From Nageia nagi (taxonomy: Eukaryota; Pinophyta), in the NCBI GenBank assembly GCA_050084985.1, contig JBITNC010000001.1:13082001-13146000 (forward strand): a stretch of DNA of 64,000 nt, read 5' to 3'. Position numbers and translations under genes: made by a program. Positions within the stretch are counted from its first letter, which is position 1. Each line of letters starts with the position of its first letter. Positions 23,417-33,776 of the stretch are shown here, in pieces. The notes beneath the pieces were generated by a model. That model made no database searches, was not told where the DNA came from, and was given only the letters and a program-made list of their open reading frames with translations.

Positions 23417-24109
23417 TCATTTTTTATATGGTGTTTTAAACCATGTTTGCAAGTAGTCATTTGCTCTTGCATTCATTACACCATAGCATACTCCACATGA
23501 GTATATTCTCATCATTTCACAATAATCATTATACCACACTACTCTCTCACAAATGTCTACACACACTTTGAGACAATACATGGCCACACATTGGCTAATT
23601 ACATATGCAACTTTGAGTTGCTCCTCACACAAAGTTTCACTCCAAATATCACACCTAACTAAGGTTTTACAATCATCATTTGGATCCACATGACCCAAGT
23701 TTTTCATCAATATCTTCTCCCAAGGAAGACTCTTCAATGTTGTTTCTATGATGCAATCCTCAAACAATGCCTTGATAAGACATTGTCCTCCATTCTCCAT
23801 AGCCTTCAAGCTATCCTTCACACATCTAATCAGCAAACATTCATTAGTAGCATTAGCAAATAAGCCAAAAAATAAGAAATCATTTCCTCTAATGATGTTT
23901 TGGTGAGTAGATATCCACATTAATCTTTCCTTTGATGTTGCTTTTAAATCAATCATTTCTTCATTCATGATAAGGAATTCCCATGGTTCCTCTTTTTCTT
24001 CTTCACAAAGTACTATCTCACTATTCTTTCTCTCCTCCTTGAGATATACTTTGTCATTCACTCTTAGTGAGTGAGCTTCTTGCATGAACATGGAGTTTAT
24101 AGCCTCCAT
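23417..24109 (-). CDS. C1 second ORF, unknown protein (230 codons)
   Basis: Open frame on the minus strand, starting MEAINSMFMQEAHSLRVNDK just downstream of the Gag-like ORF (stop at 24146, 37 bp earlier, different frame). It is rich in Cys, Glu and Val (for example CVKDSLKAMENGGQCLIKAL and CVDICERVVWYNDYCEMMRI) and shows no signal peptide, clear membrane segment, integrase, RT or protease motif. Because C1 is young, the open frame may be neutral survival rather than selection. I do not recognise it. It could be a diverged continuation of the acidic Gag tail after a frameshift. Confidence 0.45.
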   Translation of the reverse strand: MEAINSMFMQEAHSLRVNDKVYLKEERKNSEIVLCEEEKEEPWEFLIMNEEMIDLKATSKERLMWISTHQNIIRGNDFLFFGLFANATNECLLIRCVKDSLKAMENGGQCLIKALFEDCIIETTLKSLPWEKILMKNLGHVDPNDDCKTLVRCDIWSETLCEEQLKVAYVISQCVAMYCLKVCVDICERVVWYNDYCEMMRIYSCGVCYGVMNARANDYLQTWFKTPYKK

Positions 24110-24145
24110 TTCTTCTTCATCAATTACCTCTCTAAGATCATCATC

Positions 24146-24958
24146 CTATATTGTTTTCATAAGACAATCATCATGTGCCTCCTCCATGAAGCATTCCTCA
24201 TCTTCTCCTCTCTTCTCAACAAGAAGAAGATTCTCACATACACTCTCCTCCTTGAGAGTTTCTTCTTGGTGATCTTCACATTGGGTGTCTTCACCATCAA
24301 CTTGAGCAATGGAATCATCATCACATATGATTTGAGCCTTTTCATCAATATTCTCTACTCCATGGGAGTAGTTTTCAGCCATGGAACACTCCTCCTCAAG
24401 GGTGTCTTCATCTTGTTCTTTATCAAAAAAGAACTCTTGCCAACATTGGGTTGACCCCTCCTCATTCTCCTCCATAAGAATGGGTTCACAATATGCTTCT
24501 TCCACAAAGCATTCATCATCATATGGCTGAAATGGTGTCTTCAATGAACACTCTTCATGACATGCCTCCTTCATGAGACATTCTTCATAACAAGGCCAAT
24601 CTAATTCCTCTCCAAGGAATTCTCCTTCATAGTTTTCATCATATGTGTCTTCATAAGATTCTCTCAATGCTTTCCAAGCTATTGTAGCTGATTTACAATT
24701 AGCAATGATGGGAAAAACATTCTCTTTCATGGCTTTTCTCAAGTCCATGAGAGCTAAGCAATTTTGATATTGCTTTTCCTTCTTTTCTCTTTTCTCCTCT
24801 CCTTCAAGAGAGCTCCAATTTGGGGGTTCTTCATAGCCTTCTTGGACTATATCCCAAAATCCTTTTGCCTTCATCAAGTTCTTCATTATTATGCTCCACC
24901 AAGGATAATTTTTTCCATCAAACTTGGGCACCTCCAAGTTTTCATACATGGTGATCAT
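24146..24958 (-). CDS. C1 copia-type Gag (UBN2/DUF4219-like) with Cys/Glu-rich repeat tail
   Basis: 270 codons, uninterrupted. Residues 1-100 are the plant copia Gag N-terminus: VPKFDGKNYPWWSIIMKNLM, KGFWDIVQEGYEEP, then a charged helix and ALMDLRKAMKENVF...SATIAWKALRESYE. Gag forms the particle that packages the element RNA in the cytoplasm. Instead of the zinc knuckle and protease, residues 110-270 are acidic with repeats of an EEC-x-x-x-E-A type (ECLMKEACHEECSLK, ECFVEEAYCE, ECFMEEAHDDCLMK). The start at 24958 follows a 1.6-kb leader dense in CATG. The ORF is intact, so a protein is possible if C1 is transcribed. Confidence 0.8.
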   Translation of the reverse strand: MITMYENLEVPKFDGKNYPWWSIIMKNLMKAKGFWDIVQEGYEEPPNWSSLEGEEKREKKEKQYQNCLALMDLRKAMKENVFPIIANCKSATIAWKALRESYEDTYDENYEGEFLGEELDWPCYEECLMKEACHEECSLKTPFQPYDDECFVEEAYCEPILMEENEEGSTQCWQEFFFDKEQDEDTLEEECSMAENYSHGVENIDEKAQIICDDDSIAQVDGEDTQCEDHQEETLKEESVCENLLLVEKRGEDEECFMEEAHDDCLMKTI

Positions 24959-26570
24959 CTTCTTCCTTTTTTTATATATATGGGGATTTCAATAAATCCA
25001 CATCACACACATCATTAAAAAAAAATACATCTCAAATACTATTCCTTTATGGAATAATGTCTGCACCTTTGTTAGCATCTCTTTCATATGCTCAGTTTAA
25101 GAGCTTCCACATTCCTCTACTGCTATGTATGTTGGATAGATTCACTCAGGTATATCTCCTATGCATGCATGTTTTTTTTTAAGTAGAGCACAACATGTGT
25201 GCACTTCAGCAGAGTGCTATATAATTCAAACCAACATTTACTTCAACAGCACTGCAAATAGAGAGTAGAGACCTACGCTTTGGTTTGATCCCACTGTTGA
25301 CTATCATGCGTACTCCTTTCTCTGGAATAATAACCAGATTGTGATGCAGTATAGTTTTCAACATGCGACTCTTTAGGAAGACAAAACAGACTGGACAAAA
25401 GTAGAATGTTCATTCAGGAAGACAAGAACTCCTTTCAACATGTGACTCTTCATGCAGCATGCAAACATCACAATAAACATCTGCTCATCCTCCTCCATGC
25501 TAGCTTCAAGCTATGAAAGGTTTTGGATTTTTCATGCGAACATCATGCGACTATAGACCATGAACAGACCACCTCTGCTTCACACGATCTCCTTCACTCC
25601 AGCTCTGCCTTCATGCATGTCTCTTCTCTTAGCTCCTTCAGCTATCTCCTCCAATAGCATCTGATAACCAAATGTTTTCCTCTGCATGAGCTCTCAGACT
25701 ATGAATCATTTTCTCCTCTACATCCTCTACCATGCGAATGTCTTCTCACACATGATCTTCGCATGCATGCTATTATGCGAATGTCTCATCGTCAGCCTGT
25801 CTCCACACACCTGCACCTAGGATCATCCTCCTCCTTCATGCGAATGTGTGCAGCTTTATCTCCTCTACATGAGCTCCTCCATGTGACTCTTCACATGAGC
25901 AGTGAGTAGCACAGTAAGCTTCTCCTCCATGCATGTTTCCTCCTCTGCGCTCATCTCCTTCTCTTAGGTCTCCTCCTTTGGATCAGTTCGTACCTCCTCT
26001 ACGTAGGTCTAGATCAATTTATTTGTTTCAACGTGTAGCTCCTCCATGCAAGCTTTTGACCAGCCTCGTCTCCTCTACATGAGCCACCTCTGCACGAGCT
26101 TCACGTCTCCTCCTCCTTCACATGAGCAGCTAGTCTCCTCCTCCACATGATAGATCAATTCATTTGTCAACGTGCAACTCCTCTCTGTGTCTTAGCTCTT
26201 TGCAGGTCTGGTGATCTTCAATGGAGATTTCTCATCTCCCTCTCCTCCATATAACTTGATCTCACTATTGATCAAACCTGGATGCATGTCTCCTCTTTTC
26301 TGCTATGCATGGGTTTCCTTCAAACCTCATGCAACTATTTTTTTTCTCCAAGCAAATGTTTAGTCTATTCCAGATTCTCTTTCAATCTTCAAAATAGCAA
26401 ACACTACTTTAGCTAACTCATGCAGTTTTTTTCAGAGGCTTTGGATCTCACACTTGTAAGAATTTGATAAATTCTTTGCAATGCATCCACAAACTCAATT
26501 GATGATAGTCCTTGAGGAGCTTGATAAGATCCTTCAAGACTTCACCCACTCTAACCCAATAATCAACTAT
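24959..26570 (-). other. C1 leader, dense in CATG
   Basis: 1.6 kb between PBS and Gag, C/T-rich on the plus strand. Between 25100 and 26350 the palindrome CATG occurs about thirty times, in contexts such as CATGCGAATGT, CATGAGC and CATGTGAC. No coding sequence is seen. The many upstream ATGs would oppose scanning to the Gag start unless there is an internal entry or a shorter transcript. Confidence 0.6.
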
Positions 26571-26584
26571 GCTCTGATACCAAT

Positions 26585-26898
26585 TGAGAGAACTATAATG
26601 TTCTATATTACTCATAAAAATGAGTTACATATATAGGCTTTGTGAGCCATTACAAGACAAGCTAAATGGTTGAGATGCAATATTCTCACACCATAACAAA
26701 TATCACAAATAGCACACCTACGTGAACTACAAGACAATAAGTGATGCCTATCTAACAAATAGGCTAAGTATGGAATATGGTCAACATAGACCAAATATTC
26801 CTCATAAGCTAATATTAATACTTTAGGAAATACTCTTAATCCTAATTAATTAATCTATTAACTTAGGACTTAGGGATATGTAGGGTATAATTCCAATA
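26585..26898 (-). repeat. C1 5' LTR (314 bp)
   Basis: Partner LTR with the PBS two bases inside its inner edge. A TATA-like CCTATATATG (minus) lies at 26637-26628, about 260 bp into the LTR, leaving a short R-U5. Confidence 0.95.
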
Positions 26899-27475
26899 GA
26901 TACCAGTTGGCACAAGCCAACTTGTGCATGTACAGGTATAGGGTTAAGCAAGATAGATACAGATAGGAGAGAGATGAGGCTCATTCTTCTTTACAAGGAG
27001 CTCAGGCTCATCAGTTAGGAGCAACATCTACTTCTGGGGGTGGTTCTTTAGTTTTCATTCATGGCCTTTGTCAGCAATAAGATTTTTATAATGGTTTGGT
27101 ACAGACATGGCTGATAGGTGTTCTAGCTTTTACTCCTGGGGCTCACTATCCTATACCTCCAGCTAGTTATATGCCTATAGATATCTCAGCATATCAGATA
27201 GGAAGTAGCACATAGGGCACAGTTGGATCTCCAGGTAGGACTTAGAGGTCATGAGGTTTTCCTAGCAGGAGTGGTACACCCTGGGCATCTCCCTTAGGTG
27301 TTGTTGGTTCATCCGAGTTATAGGGAGCTCAGCATTCGGGTAGTCCTATAGGATCTATAGGCGCTACTCCTCCAAGTCAGGGTACTAGAGAGACTAGTAG
27401 ATAGCGGAGGTGATCGAGTAGTCCTAGCGGACAAGGTAGTGGTTGGGGTAGTCCTTGAGGATACCCTTTTTCATG

Positions 27476-29527
27476 ATGTTATTTTTTTTATATGCTTATG
27501 AGGTTATTGGGCCCTTCTAGTTTTATTTTATGATTCATGATGTTATGATGACCTTTTGATGGACTATTATGATGTATATATAGATAGATAGATCTTTGAT
27601 ATTTATGGTACTTGTATGATTCTTGATACATGAACTTTCATTTTATATATAGATTTATGATAAAACATACATGATGTGATGTTATGTAGATTATAATAAA
27701 CATAATTATCTTTTAATTACTTGATGATGAATAGATGTTAATAATAGATGTAATTTTCAAAATGTATGATGCATAGATATAATTGTGGAATGTATGATGT
27801 ATAATTTTGAGGATACTTTTTATAATTTTTAAATAATGATAAAATATATAACATATATCAACAAATTAGTTTGATGATGTTACTAATCTCAAAATTAAAA
27901 TAATAAGTATGATTATGGTTGCTATAAATAATAAATCTAATTTATAAGTTTAATAAGTTAAGTTACTTTAAGTTATTGATAACGTGGAATAATATAGTTG
28001 TTTAAATAAGTTAAGTTATTTAAGGACATATTTTTATTATATTTTTGCGAAATCAGATGCATCATTTTTTGCACTTGGCAATTTTTTACAATAGACACAA
28101 TGAACTAATCAAATGCATATGGGTATTAACTCTATTTTGGGTTTATTGTATGTTTTTTATAGAATCAGTATTCATCATTTTCCGTACTTGACAATTTTAC
28201 AATAAACCTCTTGACATGACAAACTAGTGACTTATGGATGCATATGAACATTAACTTTATCTTGGTTAGGGGAACAATAAATAATCATTCTTATCCTTTC
28301 CAAATAAAAGCAAATTTTAATAATGTTCAAAGGTAATAGATAATAATAAAAATGGGTTTAACAAAATGATACAAATGATTCTAAACACAAACAAATACAA
28401 ATTATGACAAAAGATTAGGTGATTTTGGAGGTTTATGAACATTAACTTTAACTTGGTTAGGGGAACAATAAATAATCATTCTTATCCTTTCCAAAGAAAA
28501 GCAATTTTAATAATGTTCAATGGTGATGATATTCTCAAAAGGAATGGGTTTAACAAAATGATACAAATGATTTTAAACACAAACAAAATACAAATTATGA
28601 CAAAAGATTAGGTGATTTTGGATTAATAACCAAGTTATTATAACATCTACCTTATCTTTCTTTATCTCAAGATTTAACAACCTAAGATGATATCAAATAA
28701 TGTTGTTATATGTTGATAAAAAAACCTAAAACTCCGTGTGTGCAGTGACATTCATTTCCCTTAGATCATTTGAGATGAAATATCTTAGAGACATTAATAA
28801 GCTAGTCTATCCATATGAAACATATAGAGGTCCATAAGAAAGAAGGTCGCTAACCAAAATGGACATATCGCCACTCGTAAGGTATGCCCCATTACTAGAT
28901 AGACATCCATAGCCCTGATGAGGATTAACCCCTCGATCTCGCTACAACCTTGCTCTACTGCCAGTCAGGCATCCATAGCCTCGGTAGAGGATATTGTAAT
29001 CACCCAAGAATCATTGATATGATGTAAAAAAAAAAAAAAAATTCTTGGGTTCGAGATGAAGCGAATAATAGGATAGACACATAACTTTCACTCTTAATAT
29101 CTCTTAGAATGATTTCATTCAAATTCTCTTAGAATTTTTTTATGTCGTAAGTGTTTGGAGTTTTTGGATTTTCCTTCAAACACAAACTTTATGTTTTTCT
29201 ATCATCTATGGTATATCATTTCTTTATGAAAGAAAATACAAAGTGAATGTAGTGATAACAAGGAAATTATTCTAAGATGACCTTTTCACACATTACACAT
29301 TTAGTAGATAATCACTTTTACAATGACATGCAACATATATTTACATCATACAAGGGTAGGGCACCAATTGCCAAGTGACCTCTAGATGTTTCCATCTAGG
29401 TAGATTTTATAATTTTATAATTTTTATGTGTTTTTATAGTTTTCAATTTTTTAGGATTTTATAATTTTTATTTTTATTTTTTATTTTTTAATATTCTTCT
29501 AGGGAATCTATTCATGACGCATTCAAA
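27476..29527. other. OG 3' region between PMD and downstream ORF
   Basis: AT-rich non-coding DNA. It contains a 191-bp direct tandem duplication (28243-28433 and 28434-28622), a short-word region at 28810-28990, and a perfect 10-bp inverted repeat (29002-29011 and 29041-29050) around an A-run. I see no gene in it. Confidence 0.6.
28243..28622. repeat. 191-bp tandem duplication
   Basis: Two adjacent units beginning TATGAACATTAACTTTA, about 90% identical, with a small replacement in the second unit (GGTGATGATATTCTC for the AATAGATAATAATAA part). It lies in the 3' non-coding part of OG. Confidence 0.8.
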
Positions 29528-30691
29528 TCAAGTTTGAACTGCACCATGATTAAATGAACAATATGTTGAACTAAACAAAAAACTAAAATCTAATACCACT
29601 TGATTATGATAGATTTCTGGAACACAATAATCTAAGTGTTCGAATGTTATGGTTTGTGTGATTGAGATGATTTGTTCTTGATATTTTAAAGTCAGGTTGT
29701 GAGTATAATCAAATATTATTTTGGGCTTTTCTATAGGCCATAGAAGACAGAAATATATCATTAAAGCATATTCTGAGTTAGGAGAACACCATAACTCAAA
29801 TGCATTGATACAGATAATAACTTGATATCCATTTACTTTGACATCCCAACCATAAGATTCACGTGTATCATAGAACGTCAAGGCCATTTTTTGTTGTATT
29901 TCAATAGGCATGGAAAAGATATTTGAATACAAAGGAGTAGGAACATTACGAATAACTTTCATAAAGAGATCTTTGTCATACCTACTTTCGAACCCCGGAA
30001 GATAACTTCCATTATTCCGTACTCTATGTCTTTTTGATAGTTTTTTGATAATCTCATTTCTAACCTTTATTTGATTTACCATTTTAAGCTCGGAAATACA
30101 ACAAGCTTGCCTTTTCTCCAATCTTTGTTTCCAAATTGTATGTCGCATTTGCATGCAAAGAAATTTGTGAGTTTGCCTATATTGTTGTTGTAACATTCTA
30201 GGAGGAAAAGCCACAAAAGTATTTGAAAAATCATAAATTACCCTTTTATGAGGTAAATAATGTAAAAGTTCATCTATCCATTCTAGGCTTTTGGTTAATT
30301 ATTTAACGTATTTCAGCCTAGCTAAAAGGAGTGAATACTCAGTTACTTGATAATTTAAGATGATTTTCGGTATTCCATAAGGCCATTGTAGGTAGAAAGC
30401 TATTATTTCTTATGATATTCTTTCCATATGGGTGAAATAGATTTGTGGATCTAAAATAATGTCAACTTCATATCCATAAAAAGTGACTTCCCAACCATTA
30501 TTTATACTACAAAACATATGGTGTGTTCTTTTAAATTGTTCATCAATAGTCAATCATAAATAATTTAAGAGATTAAAATCAAATCTATGTTTTAAATATG
30601 TTAATGCTAAATCACCTGGATATCTTGGCGATGGAAATCGTACTTGTGGTTGCACTATGCTACCTTCAGCAGATTCCTTTGCCAGATTCAT
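29528..30691 (-). pseudogene. OG extra downstream ORF with two copies of an unknown domain
   Basis: A 387-codon frame on the minus strand, about 115 bp after the integrase end. The first 159 codons have three stops (one TGA, two TAA) and the last 228 codons (30214-29528) are open. It has a tandem duplication of about 110 residues. Copy 1 (about 30545-30240) reads GWEVTFYGYEV...FYLQWPYGIPKIILNY...RVIYDFSN. Copy 2 (about 29870-29560) reads GWDVKVNGYQV...CLLWPIEKPKIIFDYT...QVVLDFSF. Common pattern: GW(E/D)V-x3-GY(E/Q)V, later L-x-WP-x3-PKII-x-(N/D)Y, then a hydrophobic-DFS ending. A basic helix-rich linker separates the copies. No signal peptide, membrane segment or known enzyme motif is seen, and I do not recognise the family. 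The two-copy conservation suggests a real folded domain. It is probably expressed with the element. Confidence 0.72.
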
Positions 30692-30807
30692 CTTTTCTAT
30701 TTTAATCATTAACACTTGACAAATATTAATACTTTTATTTATTTATTATTTTAAGAATAAAATAAAATAAAAGAAAACTAATGTACACTTCTTCTTTTTT
30801 ATGTATA

Positions 30808-31985
30808 GAAGGGTCGAAGATGCATGATATTTATAGGTTCATGCTCTTCATTTCCTTCTAAATTTGATAAATGATAAGTTCCTTTACCAAATTGTTTTTT
30901 AATGATATATGGTCCTAACCAATTTGGAGCAAACTTATCTCTAAGCTATTGTTCTATTCGTGAAGTTTGTTGATTTTCTTTTAAAACCAAATCACTTATT
31001 TTGAACTCATGAAGTAGAGCCCTTTTATCAAAAGCTCATTTTCTCTTCTGATAAACATGCATATGCTCTAAAGCATTAATACATTTTTCATCTAAAAGCA
31101 ATAACTGATCTAAGTGAGTCTGTCTTGCTCCCTTGTCAGAATTTTGCTCACTTAAATTTACTCTAAGGGATGGTGTCTCAATTTCTATGGGTAGGATGGC
31201 TTCTGTTCCATATACTAAAGAGAATGGTGTTGCCCCAATAGGAGTGCGTACACTGGTACGATAAGCCCATAAGGCTTTTGGTATTTGCATATGCCAATCT
31301 CTATAAATCATTTACTATTTTTACTAAGATGTTCCGAATAGTTTTATTAGTAGCCTCTGCCTGTCCATTGCCTTGTGGATAATATGGAGTGGAAAAACTT
31401 TGTTTAATTTTATACTTATCACATATTTGTTTTACATCCTTATTTTTAAAAAATTTTCCATTATCCATAATTAATTGGTTCGGTATGCTGAATCTACATA
31501 TAATATAATTTTCCATAAATTCAACAATTCGTGAACCAGTGGTGGAAGTCATGGGAATAGCCTCTACCCATTTGGTAAAATATTTAGTTGCTTGTAATGA
31601 TGAACTTGTGTCCACCAGAAGATGTAGGTGTAATTTGTCCTATTAAATCTAATGCCCATTTAGATAATGGCCAAAGTGATTGTATAGGATGTAGTTCTTG
31701 AGATGGTTGTGAAAATAAATGAGCATATTATTGACATTTAAAACATTTTTTAACATATTCACAACAATCTTTTTCCATAGTTGGCCAATAATACCCCATT
31801 CATATTAATCATTTTACAATCACAACACCATTAAAATCTCCTTCGCATGTTCCATCATGGGCAGAGGATATAGCTTTTTTAATATCATTCCATTCAAGAC
31901 ATCTAAGTAAAATACCATTGAAATTTTGTCGATGCAAGATATCCCCTATCAAATAATATTTGGTTGCTTTAATTTTAAAAGCTCA
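30808..31985 (-). pseudogene. OG integrase
   Basis: Inserts the cDNA into the chromosome. The zinc-binding N-terminus at 31900-31740 is H..H..C..C (AHDGTCEGDF, GYYWPTMEKD, CFKCQ). The core begins KWALDLIGQITP near 31650 (first Asp), has LIMDNGKFF near 31470 (second Asp) and GNGQAEATNK near 31350 (Glu), so all three catalytic residues are readable. The AYRTS...TPFSLVYG block is at about 31240. The C-terminal domain continues to about 30808 (LGPYIIKK, INIMHLRPFY). There are at least two frameshifts (31615, 31301) and several stops. No chromodomain is seen, as expected for the Tat lineage. Confidence 0.9.
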
Positions 31986-32610
31986 TCATGATGATTTATT
32001 AAGGTTTGCAGGAAGAGTTCCAAATTTTAAAAAATCTATCAATTCTTTGTACCAATTATCTTTATCAGTTACGTCAATATTTAATACACTTTTTTCTTCA
32101 TCTTCCTGTTGTAATGATGATTGAGACAATTGAATTATTTCAACTTGAATTGAAGATTTTTTAGGATCTTCTGGGATAAGAGATCCAATAGAAGCCATAG
32201 CATTTGCAAATCTATTAGATGATCTTGGTGCCACTTCTATACTAAATTGGTCAAAAAAAATTAATAATTCCTCAACTAACGCTTTATACTTTTGAAGTAA
32301 AGGTTCTTTACATTGATAGATTCTTTTCACTTGATTTACGATGAGTAAAGAATCTCCAATAATCTTAATTCTTTTAAGTTTTAATTTAACAGTAGTTTTT
32401 AATGCTAATATCAAAGCTTTGTATTCCGTATTATTATTAGTACAAGGAAATTTTAGTTTAAATGAATATGGTATAGGGATCCCTTGCGGTGTTATAAATA
32501 CAACACCTACTCCTCCACCTTGTTCACATCGAGAACCATCAAAGTGTATTGTCATATCCCAATCATCTTCAGGTTCTACAGGTATTTCAATTTTATCTAA
32601 TTGAAACACC
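31986..32610 (-). pseudogene. OG second (archaeal-type) RNase H
   Basis: Additional RNase H after the RT-RNase H unit, a hallmark of Tat/Ogre elements. The catalytic positions are all visible: IHFDGSRCEQGGG (D), NNNTEYKALILAL (E), KIIGDSLLIVNQV (D), and a terminal acidic site in the expected position is less clear (RFANAMASI, where family members have a D). It is in frame with the upstream RNase H tail within 32837-31986. A linker leads to integrase. It would digest the RNA strand of the cDNA hybrid; lineages with it have a degenerate first RNase H. Confidence 0.85.
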
Positions 32611-33776
32611 CCATCATCGGGTAATTCAATGACAAGTGGTTTATTATCTTGCAATGGAGCATCAACGAGATAATCAGCAATTACTTGTCCTTTTATTAAC
32701 TTTTGTCCAATAAAATGTAAATCAAATTCAGTTAAGTGCATTATCCACTTTGCAGTTCTTGAATTTTGATAGGTTTTACTCATCATATATTTCAACAGAT
32801 CCACTTTAGAGATGACATATGTTGTATGATTAAGCATATAATGTCAAAGTTTTTTAGTAGCAAAAATGACAAGACATAATTTTTCCAAATATATATACTT
32901 AATCTCATAGCTTACAAGTGTTCTACTCAGATAATATATAACTCATTCTTTATTGTGTTCATTCTTTTTAGCAAGCATTGTTCCTAAAGCAGTTTTAGTA
33001 GCAGAAATATATAACAAAAAGGGTATATCTTTTCTTGGTGGACTTAATACAAGAGGAGATAATAAATATCTTTTAATTTCATCGAATGCATCTTGTTGCT
33101 CTTTACCCCAATGATATTCTATCCCCTTTTTTAATAATTTTGTAAATGGTTTACATTTATTAGAAAGTTGAGCTATAAACCTTCTAATGGCTTGTAACTT
33201 ACCCTGTAAACTTTGTAATTGTTTTAGATTTGCAGGAGGTGGCATGTCTACTACTACCTTCACTTTACTAGGATCTATTTTGATTCTTCATCAAGACACA
33301 ATAAATCCTAATAATTTTCCTGAAGTTACACCAAAAACACATTTTTTTGGATTTAATCTTACTTTTTGTTCTAATAATCTATCTAAGACTTTAATTAGGT
33401 CTTTTCCATGATCTACTCGATATTTAGATCTAACCAACAAATCATCAACATAATCTTCTACTATGTCGTGCATATAATCATGGAATATATAAGTCATAGC
33501 CCTTTGATAAGTTGCCTCAGCATTTTTTAATCCAAAAGGCATAACTTTATAACAAAAGGTACCCCAAGGAGTTATAAAAGTCATTTTATGTAGATCTTCA
33601 GTATCATTCTCTTTTATTGTAACCATATTTATCGATGGTATACCTGAATATGGAATGATTGATGATTCAGAATTTTTATTTATTTTTTCTTGTATATCAC
33701 TTGGTAAGCATGAATGATTCCAGGGTGGCTCAATATTATTAATAAAGAGCATTTTTACCCCTTCTAAGACATCCAT
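32611..33776 (-). pseudogene. OG reverse transcriptase and first RNase H, damaged
   Basis: RT copies the RNA into cDNA. Visible blocks: TFITPWGTFCYKVMPFGLKN and ATYQRAM (33600-33500), the catalytic EDYVDDLLV (about 33440), LNPKKCVFGV, then the connection LQSLQGKLQAIRRFIAQLS (33230). The RNase H follows: LLYISATKTALG, YYLSRTL near 32920 and WIMHLTEFDLHFIGQ near 32730. The part of RT upstream of TFITPWG does not match the family: the segment that should carry the first catalytic Asp (as in FMDGFSGYNQI) is replaced by PYSGIPSINMV. At least four stops and one frameshift (33291/33263). It is not active. Confidence 0.88.

Larger units (their letters stand above)
22723..26898 (-). mobile_element. 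C1: young non-autonomous Ty1/copia element
   Basis: 4176 bp, bounded by 314-bp LTRs (22723-23036 and 26585-26898) that differ at three positions. The TSD GATAC is at 22718-22722 and 26899-26903. The PBS (26571-26582) is a perfect complement of the initiator-Met tRNA end (TGGTATCAGAGC) and the polypurine tract is at 23037-23046 (AAAGGGAGAA on minus). The interior has a copia-type Gag ORF and a second small ORF but no protease, integrase or RT. It is inserted in the antisense PMD gene of OG and is the youngest datable insertion in the window. Confidence 0.95.
20873..27475 (+). pseudogene. Plant mobile domain (PMD, MAIN-like) gene, antisense within OG, split by C1
   Basis: PMD proteins (MAIN/MAIL family) occur in Mutator-like and Ty3 elements and as host genes; their biochemical role is unclear. 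Exon 1 is 20873-20923 (17 codons, MPPRRC...), the intron 20924-21253, and exon 2 from 21254 (VRDIFEPRGRYPSILLEG). The PMD core follows: LLAALLDRWD, CTFHLLTREMTVTMEDIHRL, YGAARL. After one frameshift near 21665 it continues with YRELFFYSQGHR and WRELAAEL. An acidic E/G/A-rich tail is at 22270-22670, then C1 (22723-26898). The C-terminal part resumes at 26904 with the duplicated GATAC, a Q/R-rich helix and an S/G/P-rich end at about 27475. In the second half of exon 2 every stop (at least seven) is TAG. The donor GT is mutated to TT. Copy 2 on the minus strand at 50562 confirms the exon structure. Confidence 0.82.

Noticed and set aside
24071-24454. A 127-codon plus-strand frame, hydrophobic, possibly a membrane protein
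   Set aside because: It is antisense to the acidic Glu-rich tail of C1 Gag; GAA/GAG codons read backwards give F/L and mimic a membrane segment.
20873-27475. PMD gene as a host MAIN/MAIL1-type cellular gene
   Set aside because: It lies wholly inside OG, is decayed, and a second copy has the same position in another element.
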